Of a stretch of 5,034 bases of DNA, positions 1 to 5,030 are shown piece after piece. The notes beneath the pieces were generated by a model. The model saw only the letters and a program-made list of their open reading frames with translations, made no database searches and was not told the origin of the DNA. Positions within the stretch are counted from its first letter, which is position 1; each line of letters begins with the position of its first letter. A program made the position numbers and the translations under genes. Where the stretch lies: assembly GCA_910586375.1 (NCBI GenBank), contig CAJUIE010000122.1:1-5034 (forward strand). Reading direction: 5' to 3'. Origin of the DNA: an uncultured Alistipes sp. GTDB lineage: Bacteria > Bacteroidota > Bacteroidia > Bacteroidales > Rikenellaceae.

Positions 1-134
1 TTACGCCTGGAGCAGTTCGCCTTCTTCGGCGTCGAGCGTGAACGGGTCGCGCTTGGGCTTCCACAGTTCCGGCGTGACCCCCGAGAACGACAACAGCCGT
101 TCGCACGGTTTCCCCGTTCGCTGCGTGCAGGAAT
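1..134 (+). repeat. DGR variable repeat (VR), 5' end cut by window
   Basis: Base p of this segment corresponds to base 3447-p of the template repeat in inverse orientation. Of 134 aligned positions 16 differ. Fourteen of these lie at template adenines (VR 23, 24, 50, 51, 56, 57, 62, 71, 72, 78, 89, 96, 104, 130): 8 A-to-G, 5 A-to-C and 1 A-to-T. The other two are C-to-T at 25 and G-to-T at 101. Identity stops at 134, inside the target stop codon. The template continues upstream for about 62 more bases, so the VR probably extends left of base 1. Confidence 0.95.
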
Positions 135-136
135 AA
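1..136 (+). CDS. DGR target (variable) protein, C-terminal end, 5' truncated by window
   Basis: Only the last 44 codons are visible (in frame from base 2) and the gene ends at TAA 134-136. The peptide starts YAWSSSP and ends GFPVRCVQE. This Trp/Ser-rich segment and GFxVRCV ending resemble the C-terminus of FISUMP/C-type-lectin-like domains common in Bacteroidetes DGR targets. The identification rests mainly on its 134-base match to the template repeat at 3313-3446, with differences concentrated at template adenines. Residues altered relative to the template include Ser (23-25), Arg (50-52), Gly (56-58), His (62-64), Gly (71-73), Thr (77-79), Asp (89-91), Ser (95-97) and His (104-106). These are presumably surface ligand-contact positions. 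The start codon, any lipoprotein signal and the promoter lie outside the window. A surface-displayed binding protein is the family expectation, not something seen here. The gene is convergent with the DGR cassette. Confidence 0.9.
   Translation, partial: YAWSSSPSSASSVNGSRLGFHSSGVTPENDNSRSHGFPVRCVQE
107..134 (+). promoter_or_regulatory. Putative IMH (initiation of mutagenic homing) region at the 3' end of the VR
   Basis: Bases 107-129 are identical between VR and TR (TR 3318-3340). They are followed by one mismatch (130, CAG in the VR against CAA in the TR) and four more matching bases, after which the two copies diverge. A G+C-containing identical 3' block that marks the mutagenic homing boundary, with slightly different IMH and IMH* copies, is the known DGR arrangement. 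The exact limits are inferred from this one alignment. Confidence 0.6.
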
Positions 137-198
137 GAGAGGGGGCGAGCGAGCGGAGGTCATTTTGTCATTCTGAGCGTAAGCGATGAATCTGTTGC

Positions 199-265
199 TC
201 GGGCCGGAGCCAGCGGAGAGAGACACCAAGTGTCGAGCCTCCGCCCGGGGATGGCTCCGGCCCGA
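199..265. repeat. Long nested inverted repeat (hairpin/cruciform) downstream of the VR
   Basis: The outer arms 199-212 (tcgggccggagcca) and 252-265 are perfect 14-base reverse complements. Nested inside are GCGGAG 213-218 with CTCCGC 239-244, and GACAC 222-226 with GTGTC 230-234. The element starts 63 bases after the target stop codon and has no T-run, so it is not a classical intrinsic terminator. It could be an intergenic palindromic repeat or mRNA 3' structure. Confidence 0.75.
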
Positions 266-295
266 CGGCCTAAAGGCCGGAACATCTGTCCCAAG

Positions 296-367
296 TGTCA
301 TTCTGAGGCTTTTAGCCGAAGAATCTGTATCGCAAAAATAGATTCTTCACGATCGTTCAGAATGACA
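296..367. repeat. REP-like palindromic intergenic repeat
   Basis: The outer arms TGTCATTCTGA (296-306) and TCAGAATGACA (357-367) are perfect reverse complements. A second pair, GAAGAATCT (318-326) and AGATTCTTC (340-348), nests inside. The motif 'TCATTCTGA...GAATCT' recalls a dispersed intergenic palindrome that I have seen in many bacterial genomes. A half copy of the same motif lies at 166-194. Being multi-copy in this genome cannot be shown from the window. Confidence 0.7.
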
Positions 368-473
368 AAGTGGGGGCAGGAGGACAGAGGGACGGGGCGA
401 CAGAGAAACGCAAAGACCCACAGAGATGTCTCTAAGAATCGGAACCAGAAAAGGTGACGAAAAATAAAGGAAT

Positions 474-511
474 AAAAAAAAGTCTCCGGAACCGATACGG
501 TTCCGGAGACT
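474..511 (-). terminator. Rho-independent terminator of the barrel gene
   Basis: A 13-bp perfect stem (481-493 with 499-511, arm agtctccggaacc) closes a 5-base loop. On the minus strand it is followed directly by seven Ts (474-480 read in reverse) and a further A/T-rich stretch. It lies 27 bases past the stop codon of the minus-strand gene at 539-1795. On the plus strand the stem has no following T-run, so it should act in one direction only. As no terminator is visible between the RT and here, it may also end the whole DGR transcript. Confidence 0.92.
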
Positions 512-538
512 TGAAGTTGTTAACCAGTCGCAAGCAAC

Positions 539-1795
539 TTAGTCGACAATACGATTACCCTGACACTTCACGACAAAAGCCCGCGGGAAAACTTTCTTAG
601 CCTGAGGCAGATAGTTCTGGGCTTCCTCCATCGTGTCGCACTCGTGCACACAATACTTATAAGGATATATGCCCCCCTTGGATGTGTACATTTTGACCTT
701 GCCGCTGAAGCTGCGGAAATCAGGCGAAGTGATGGGCACCGACCTGCGGCTGGCGGCAATCTGCACAGCATAGCGCACCGTGGCGTCATTGTCCGCCTCG
801 TCCGTTTGTTCGTGGTTATCCTTGCGCTTTGCAGCCGCAGATTTCTCCGCGGCGGATTTTGCTGCGGCCTTGGCTTCCGCCGCCGCTTTGTTCGCTGCCG
901 TTGCTTTCGCCTCTGCAGCAGCATTGCTCTTACGCAAAGCCTCATTTTTAGCAGCCAGCTCCTGGTTCTGCTTGGTCAGCGCGCTGTTATCTGCAACCAA
1001 AGATTCGATCCGCTTGGCGTATGCCGCAACATCGGTCGGTGCTGTAGTTAAAGCCGCCGCAGTTGCCCGTGAACGCTTGAATCCCGTGCGACCGATCTTG
1101 AACGCCAAACCAACAGTCGCCGAGAACATCCCTTCCCCACGGCCGTTTCCCTGGATGACAACGCCGTCGAAACGGGGATTGGCGAACATCTGTCGCGCCT
1201 CAATGGTCAGATCGAGCCAGTCGAGCAGCCGCACATTATTCAACAAACCGATGCTGAAAGCAATCTCGTTATCGAAAACGTCATTGGCGAACGAACGGGC
1301 CCACCCCACCCCGGCAAAAGGAATGAAGTTCCAACGACGGGTCTGCTTATAACCACTCACGGCATCGGAGAAATTCAACATGAAGTCTGCATGCAGGTAG
1401 GAGACCCCGAACTTCGTTTCATAGGCGTGCGTCCTGGGGTCAACGAGTTTGTGGATGTAGGGACTAATATTCTGGAGTCCAACGCTCCATCCCCGGGCGG
1501 AAATACCCGAATATCCCACACGAAAACCTACCGCCGGGGTAATCCACTTACCAGCATAGACATCCACGGCGGGAGCAATCCGTTTTCCGAACGAACCGTA
1601 GGAGGAGTTTTCCCCCTTATAGATGTTCACACCCCCCGCAACACCGATGAAGATGTTATCTCCCAAACGGTTGGTTTCGTACGGCCCCCGAACAATCCTG
1701 TTCTTGCTGTCCCGATTGCCGTTCTCCTGACCTACGGCAAGCGTGGCGGACAAAAGCATGACCCATAACAGGCCGGTTCTTGTTAAAAATTTCAT
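539..1795 (-). CDS. Outer-membrane beta-barrel protein with coiled coil and SPOR-like C-terminus
   Basis: 418 aa. Residues 1-22 look like a signal peptide (basic start, hydrophobic LLWVMLLSATLAV core, then Gln-Glu). Residues about 46-235 show alternating aromatic/glycine strands (NIFIGVAGGVNIY, FIPFAGVGWARSF, MFSATVGLAFKIG) typical of an eight-stranded OmpA-type barrel. Residues about 256-325 form a coiled coil that becomes an Ala/Lys/Glu-rich linker. Residues about 340-418 begin RYAVQIAAS and end AFVVKCQGNRIV, like a SPOR-type peptidoglycan-binding fold. Bacteroidetes relatives often carry an OmpA peptidoglycan domain at this end, so the SPOR-like domain may be the wall anchor here. The ATG at 1795 is preceded by an A-rich leader usual for the phylum. 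It lies 36 bases downstream of the small membrane ORF in the same direction, so co-transcription with the DGR is possible. The precise role is unknown. Confidence 0.85.
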   Translation of the reverse strand: MKFLTRTGLLWVMLLSATLAVGQENGNRDSKNRIVRGPYETNRLGDNIFIGVAGGVNIYKGENSSYGSFGKRIAPAVDVYAGKWITPAVGFRVGYSGISARGWSVGLQNISPYIHKLVDPRTHAYETKFGVSYLHADFMLNFSDAVSGYKQTRRWNFIPFAGVGWARSFANDVFDNEIAFSIGLLNNVRLLDWLDLTIEARQMFANPRFDGVVIQGNGRGEGMFSATVGLAFKIGRTGFKRSRATAAALTTAPTDVAAYAKRIESLVADNSALTKQNQELAAKNEALRKSNAAAEAKATAANKAAAEAKAAAKSAAEKSAAAKRKDNHEQTDEADNDATVRYAVQIAASRRSVPITSPDFRSFSGKVKMYTSKGGIYPYKYCVHECDTMEEAQNYLPQAKKVFPRAFVVKCQGNRIVD

Positions 1796-1831
1796 GGTCT
1801 ATTTTATTTTGGATTGATTGTCAGCGCAATA

Positions 1832-1990
1832 CTATATTCTCTTCCGGGAGTACCTATGGCGAAAATGGTCACACTTAGGATCAGTCAAACGAGCTCTCTG
1901 TCGTCGTTGCCAGAGTACAACCACCACGGCTCCGATCAGGGCACCAGCGGCCACAAGGGCCAAGACGAGCGCAAAGTTCAAAATATCCAT
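1832..1990 (-). CDS. Small single-pass membrane protein coupled to the DGR RT
   Basis: 52 aa. The ATG (1990-1988) shares one base with the RT stop codon in a TAATG overlap, which implies translational coupling. After a short polar start (MDILN), residues 6-26 form one continuous hydrophobic helix rich in Ala, Val, Leu and Gly (ALVLALVAAGALIGAVVVVL). Then come Trp-27 and a strongly basic tail (QRRQRAR near 28-34, many Arg/Lys/His to the end, one Cys). By the positive-inside rule the tail would lie in the cytoplasm. I do not recognise a family. It could be a real accessory membrane peptide, or an ORF kept by chance next to the RT. The overlap, the clean hydrophobic segment and the lack of any other gene in this gap favour a real gene. 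No function is assigned. Confidence 0.6.
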   Translation of the reverse strand: MDILNFALVLALVAAGALIGAVVVVLWQRRQRARLTDPKCDHFRHRYSRKRI

Positions 1991-3279
1991 TATGTTTCCC
2001 ATTCATTTAATAATTTAATACACAATTCGTGCTTGGCCCGTTGTCGCGTTTCCGGTTCGAAAGGCTCCTTCCAGGGTTTCACGAAGCGTTTTTTCAAAAT
2101 AGCCTTGCCGAAATTCGGCGTGAAGTAAAAAAATTTCCTCAGTGGCGAATCGTCAAACCGGGACCTCAGAATTTTAAAAGCCTTGAAGTGCCCGAAATGT
2201 CCGCAATAGGAGTTCAGAGTTGCCCGGATCTGGAGTAACCTCCCATAGGAAGGATCTCCCCGCCGACACTCAGCCTCCAAGAGTCCCATCTTTCGATGGA
2301 AGCGTACGACCGACGCGTCACATACGTAGCGCCTATGGGGCTTGACAAAGGCCCCCAGGAAAGCTACACCGTAGTTATAAGGCCTGAGGACAATCTTATT
2401 GGGATGAAGCGTCAGGTGCAACTCCCGTTCGAGAAAGTCCTGCAAGCGCGGGATCACCCCTTCGAGGTAATCGCGGCGGTTGTGCACGATGTAAAAATCA
2501 TCGACATAACGCCCGTAATGCTTACATCGCAAGGTGCGTTTGACAAACTGGTCGAAGCGGTCCAGAAAAATATTGCTGAACAGCTGCGAAGTAATGTCTC
2601 CAATGGCCAACCCCACATTGTCCGGAGCGTTGAAAAGACTCTTCGAAGGCGGCAGCCCCTCCCAATCCGAAGGCGCTCCCAAGACGGAGCAGTTCTTCGC
2701 CGGATTGCGATAGAGGATAACCTCGATCAAATAGTCGATCAACCCGCGGTCGAGTCGTTGAGACCAAAGCCTCCCATCGTCGGAAGGTTTGTTCCAACAC
2801 GCATCGATGCCCTCCTTAAGTATCCTCTGCATAATCTTGCGGTCGATACTCATGAAGTATCCGCGCAAGTCGAGCTTGAGGACATGGGCCGGCAATGTAT
2901 AGTTGCGCGTACAACTCCGCACGTGATGCTCGAAGCGTTCGATCCCGACGAAAATACCCTTGCCAACCCGGCAGGAGTAACTGTCATAAATCATGCGCGC
3001 GTCGAACATGGGCGCAATGTAGTTATAGAGCAACCTGCATACTACACGGTGGGCAAAAGGCGAAGCAAAAATCTCGCGTTTTACCGGCACATTGGTAATG
3101 AAGCATATCGCCTGCGCGGGAACATACTTCCGAGCATGTATACGCTCACACAGATCGATGAGGTTACGCTCGAAGTTGAACTCGAAACAGAGCTGACTAC
3201 GCGTATTACGTTTGTGCTTCCGCGTGTCGAAGTAGGCCCGAAAGAGGTCGTCCAACAAATCGGATCGGCTCTTTTCCAT
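1990..3279 (-). CDS. DGR reverse transcriptase
   Basis: 429 aa from ATG 3279-3277. Motifs lie in RT order. Fingers: KREIFASPFAHRVVCRLL near 68-85. Domain A: KLDLRGYFMSID, 135-146, with Asp137. The DGR-type motif IGDITSQ is at 226-232, where retroviral and group II RTs have QGxxxSP. The catalytic YVDD is at 258-261. The downstream NK at 294-295 and FLGAFVKPHRRY at 307-318 follow. The thumb/C-terminal part is basic. The enzyme is expected to make adenine-mutated cDNA from TR RNA together with Avd. A GTG at 3348 would add 23 residues but lies inside the template repeat, so the ATG preceded by GGAGAG is chosen. The gene follows the TR by 33 bases and overlaps the small membrane ORF by one base. 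All catalytic residues are present, so it is probably active. Confidence 0.97.
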   Translation of the reverse strand: MEKSRSDLLDDLFRAYFDTRKHKRNTRSQLCFEFNFERNLIDLCERIHARKYVPAQAICFITNVPVKREIFASPFAHRVVCRLLYNYIAPMFDARMIYDSYSCRVGKGIFVGIERFEHHVRSCTRNYTLPAHVLKLDLRGYFMSIDRKIMQRILKEGIDACWNKPSDDGRLWSQRLDRGLIDYLIEVILYRNPAKNCSVLGAPSDWEGLPPSKSLFNAPDNVGLAIGDITSQLFSNIFLDRFDQFVKRTLRCKHYGRYVDDFYIVHNRRDYLEGVIPRLQDFLERELHLTLHPNKIVLRPYNYGVAFLGAFVKPHRRYVCDASVVRFHRKMGLLEAECRRGDPSYGRLLQIRATLNSYCGHFGHFKAFKILRSRFDDSPLRKFFYFTPNFGKAILKKRFVKPWKEPFEPETRQRAKHELCIKLLNEWET

Positions 3280-3312
3280 AACAAAATATAATTCTCTCCA
3301 AAGCAGCAGTAA

Positions 3313-3508
3313 ATTCTTGCACGCAGCGAACGGGGAAACCGTTCGCACGGTTGTTGTTGTTCTCGGGGTTCACGTTGGAACTGTTGAAGTTCAAGTTCGA
3401 CCCGTTCACGCTCGACGCCGAGTTAGGCGAACTGCTCCAGGCGTAACCGTTCGTGCCCACATTGTTCAGGCCGCCGGAATTGCTGTTGCGGTAACCCGAA
3501 GCGGCTAA
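3313..3508 (-). repeat. DGR template repeat (TR)
   Basis: Bases 3313-3446 match the VR at 1-134 in inverse orientation. The left (3') limit at 3313 is seen as loss of identity. The right (5') limit is an estimate: read on the minus strand in the VR frame, it stays open from 3508 just after a TAA, giving LAASGYRNSNSGG and then a further Asn-rich run that joins the YAWSSSP segment, like the matching part of FISUMP-type target proteins. In the aligned part the template holds twelve AAC codons, nine of which are changed in the VR. AAC is the codon whose adenine mutagenesis gives the widest amino-acid range without stop codons. The TR is noncoding and would be transcribed with avd and the RT. Confidence 0.93.
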
Positions 3509-3739
3509 TTAAAAAGTAACTGCTTACTATATGGCGCAGGGGAGGCGGCCCGGCGGCTGCGAACCCCACCACCAACTGGTTTTTCATAACCGGACGACTA
3601 CACGGCACCACCCCACGGGTCTGCCGCGACGTTTACACCGCCCGGTGAGTTACTGAATTTACAAGACACTCTTCCGAAGGTCGTTGACCTTGACGAAACT
3701 CGGGTCCTGTTCTGCTCAGTAGAGAAAAGCTCGGCCCGG
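3509..3739 (-). ncRNA. avd-TR spacer, probable 5' structured part of the DGR template RNA
   Basis: These 231 bases contain no credible gene and are mostly G+C-rich, with an A/T-rich stretch next to the TR. On the minus strand they hold a hairpin (3603-3626: CGGCA pairs with TGCCG, inner ACCC with GGGT, loop GTG) and several GGTGG/GGGG runs. In the Bordetella phage DGR, sequence flanking the TR, including part of avd, belongs to the RNA that RT-Avd binds and uses for primed cDNA synthesis. This spacer is a candidate for that role, by position and structure only. No promoter could be picked out. Confidence 0.4.
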
Positions 3740-4144
3740 CTAAGCCAGCGTCTCCTCCAACAGTTCGGGTCTTATCCCCTCGCGCTGGCGCTTGAGGGTC
3801 TTGGCGTGCCAGGCAGCGAGCTGCTTGGATACAGACTCCACCTCGACAGCCAACGACTGGAACAACTTGGGGTTTATATGCCCCAGGTCGAAGAGAATAC
3901 GCAACCGTGCCTTGACGCCGGGCAAGAGATCCCTCGCCTGCTGGAGAGGGATGTGCTTGTCGACGGCGGCATAATGTGTCTTGTAAATGAGTACAAGAAT
4001 TTCCAAAATATCCTTCTTGAGGGTTTCAACCAAGGTGAACTTGACGTCGCGCGGCACACTGGCAATGCACTTGTCTCTATAGACATGCTGCAAGAGGTCG
4101 TAAGCTGCTTTGTAAACGGGAAGATGATCGTATTCCGTAGCCAT
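3740..4144 (-). CDS. avd: Avd, DGR accessory variability determinant
   Basis: 134 aa, predicted all-helical and basic, of the size expected for Avd, which forms a pentameric four-helix-bundle barrel that binds the RT and template RNA. The family pattern is visible: YKAAYDLLQHVYRD near 11-24, PRDVKFTLVETLKKDILEIL near 31-50, a third helix from about 66 to 87 (LQQARDLLPGVKARLRIL), and a fourth from about 92 to 119. The related fold is that of the 23S rRNA intervening-sequence proteins. Genomic position next to the TR and RT favours Avd over that paralogue. The ATG at 4144 is one base from the stop codon of the upstream accessory gene, so the two are probably translationally coupled. The RT ATG lies 460 bases downstream, after the spacer and TR. 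Nothing suggests damage. Confidence 0.93.
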   Translation of the reverse strand: MATEYDHLPVYKAAYDLLQHVYRDKCIASVPRDVKFTLVETLKKDILEILVLIYKTHYAAVDKHIPLQQARDLLPGVKARLRILFDLGHINPKLFQSLAVEVESVSKQLAAWHAKTLKRQREGIRPELLEETLA

Positions 4145-4145
4145 C

Positions 4146-4760
4146 CTACCGATAGTCGACGAGCATTTTCTGCAACTCGGAGATGAAGATCATGCACTCC
4201 ATAGGCGTCTTGTCCGCCAAATTGAAACACCGGATCGAGTCGGCAACCTGACAAGCTACGGAGAGGGAAAAGTCGGCCTCGCCATAGGTCGCAGGAGTCT
4301 CCTCGACGGAAGCGACAGATGCCGCTTGCTGCCGACCGATGGAGTCGGCCTCCATCGGTTGCGGCAGCTCGGCGGCTTTGCTGTCGGGAGGAGTTGCGGG
4401 TGCAACCCCCCGAGGGGTATCTGTCCGTCTCAAACCCGAGAGGGGTATTGTAGCCTTCCAGGCCCGGAACTCCTTCTCGACAATGGGACGCAGCGCGGCG
4501 AAGACCAATCGCTCGGGCTCGCTGGACAAAAGCCGAAAGCCCTGCATGATGGATTTTTCGCCTCCAATGGGAAAACCTGCCGATATAAGGTCGGCCCCGT
4601 CGAGTGTCTTGAGAACCTTACGGGTAGGTTTGAACGACTTAACCTGAGTGCACAAGGCGAATGCCGATCGCTCATAAGCTCTCCAAAAGAGCCCTTCGCG
4701 ATAGAGAATTATCCGCTCGGTGTTTCCGGCTTCGGCCGCAACGTATTCGCGACTGGTCAT
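4146..4760 (-). CDS. MutS-I-like DGR accessory protein
   Basis: 204 aa from ATG 4760-4758. Residues about 17-65 (ERIILYREGLFWRAYERSAF, then LISAGFPIGG) recall the N-terminal mismatch-recognition fold of MutS (domain I: 'LFFRVGDFYEAF ... GFP'), but the protein lacks the rest of MutS, including the ATPase. A low-complexity Pro/Ala-rich linker covers about 112-160. A conserved-looking C-terminal helix follows (VADSIRCFNLADKTPMECM, then FISELQKML). MutS-like (msl) accessory genes are reported beside DGRs, and position directly before avd supports this. A GTG at 4826 in frame would add 22 residues, but the ATG with GGGAAAA about nine bases upstream is the better start. Its role in retrohoming is not established. 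Identification is by pattern and context, with moderate certainty for the MutS relation. Confidence 0.65.
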   Translation of the reverse strand: MTSREYVAAEAGNTERIILYREGLFWRAYERSAFALCTQVKSFKPTRKVLKTLDGADLISAGFPIGGEKSIMQGFRLLSSEPERLVFAALRPIVEKEFRAWKATIPLSGLRRTDTPRGVAPATPPDSKAAELPQPMEADSIGRQQAASVASVEETPATYGEADFSLSVACQVADSIRCFNLADKTPMECMIFISELQKMLVDYR

Positions 4761-4971
4761 CGGTATTTTCCCAAAAGTGTCAGAACAATAAAGTTCAAAA
4801 TAGTTTCTGGTCGTTGCTCCCCCCACTCAGAGTGCGCGCCGAGGCATTTATGCAATTCCCCACGCCGAGGAGCCGCAGCGTTTTTCCAGTGAGGATGACA
4901 AAAAAAGAACGATCAGAAACAGTAAAAGGTGTTGCCAAACAGCTAAATGCGGGTGGTGCCAAAAAAATTTT
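4761..4971. other. Leader region upstream of the DGR operon, no gene seen
   Basis: This is the only noncoding stretch between the first DGR gene and the terminators on the right, so the operon promoter should lie here, on the minus strand. I looked for the Bacteroidetes pattern (TTTG about 19-21 bases before TAnnTTTG). I found only partial matches, such as TATTTTG near 4796-4802 without a good -33 box. No promoter is called. Confidence 0.4.
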
Positions 4972-5006
4972 GTTTAAAAAACCGGCTCAGAGCCGATTTT
5001 TTAAAC
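4972..5006. terminator. Bidirectional rho-independent terminator
   Basis: The arms CGGCTC and GAGCCG (4983-4995) sit inside a longer palindrome, GTTTAAAAAA (4972-4981) with TTTTTTAAAC (4997-5006). A single mismatched pair (4982/4996) separates the two. Each strand therefore has a hairpin followed by six Ts. On the minus strand it would stop read-through from a gene right of the window into the DGR; on the plus strand it would stop antisense transcription. Confidence 0.85.
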
Positions 5007-5030
5007 CCGGCGGGCTTAAATGCCCGCCGG
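5007..5030. terminator. Second strong hairpin, possible tandem terminator
   Basis: A perfect 9-bp G+C stem (CCGGCGGGC, 5007-5015, with GCCCGCCGG, 5022-5030) closes the loop TTAAAT. On the minus strand only a short T-run (GTTTAAAAAA) follows, so its terminator role is less certain than that of the adjoining element. It probably marks the 3' end of a gene lying right of the window. Confidence 0.55.

Larger units (their letters stand above)
137..473. other. Intergenic region between convergent genes, no gene seen
   Basis: This stretch separates the target stop codon from the terminator of the minus-strand barrel gene. It holds two palindromic elements (199-265 and 296-367), a short hairpin at 266-279 (CGGCC, loop TAAA, GGCCG) and direct repeats. 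TGTCATTCTGAG occurs at 166-177 and 296-307, GAATCTG at 188-194 and 321-327, and CCAAGTGTC at 226-234 and 291-299. A 75-codon open frame at 230-457 runs through the palindromes, has no protein-like character and is not called as a gene. Bases 368-473 are purine-rich with nothing recognisable. Confidence 0.7.

Noticed and set aside
137..367. CRISPR-like array
   Set aside because: The direct repeats are only two copies, unevenly spaced, and are parts of palindromes; there are no regular spacers or cas genes.
780..1352. Ala/Ser-rich 190-codon frame on the plus strand
   Set aside because: It is antisense to the barrel/coiled-coil gene. Its composition mirrors the Ala/Lys-rich tract and no function can be read from it.
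2296..3291. 331-codon open frame on the plus strand antisense to the RT
   Set aside because: It is fully antisense to a gene with clear RT motifs, shows no protein-like domain pattern and follows from the G+C-rich codon use of the RT.
3280..3348. GTG start that would lengthen the RT by 23 residues
   Set aside because: The extension lies across the TR 3' end and translates it in the wrong frame. The ATG at 3279 has a GGAGAG upstream and gives the usual RT N-terminus.
3206..3460. 84-codon minus-strand frame that translates the template repeat
   Set aside because: It begins at a GTG inside the TR and simply reads the template in the target frame before running into the RT start region. The TR is noncoding by the DGR model.
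4761..4826. GTG-initiated 22-residue extension of the MutS-I-like protein
   Set aside because: The downstream ATG at 4760 has a better leader and the extension has no conserved character.
4326..4892. 188-codon plus-strand frame over the MutS-I-like gene
   Set aside because: It is antisense to an operon-positioned gene with recognisable motifs, and its product has no recognisable features.
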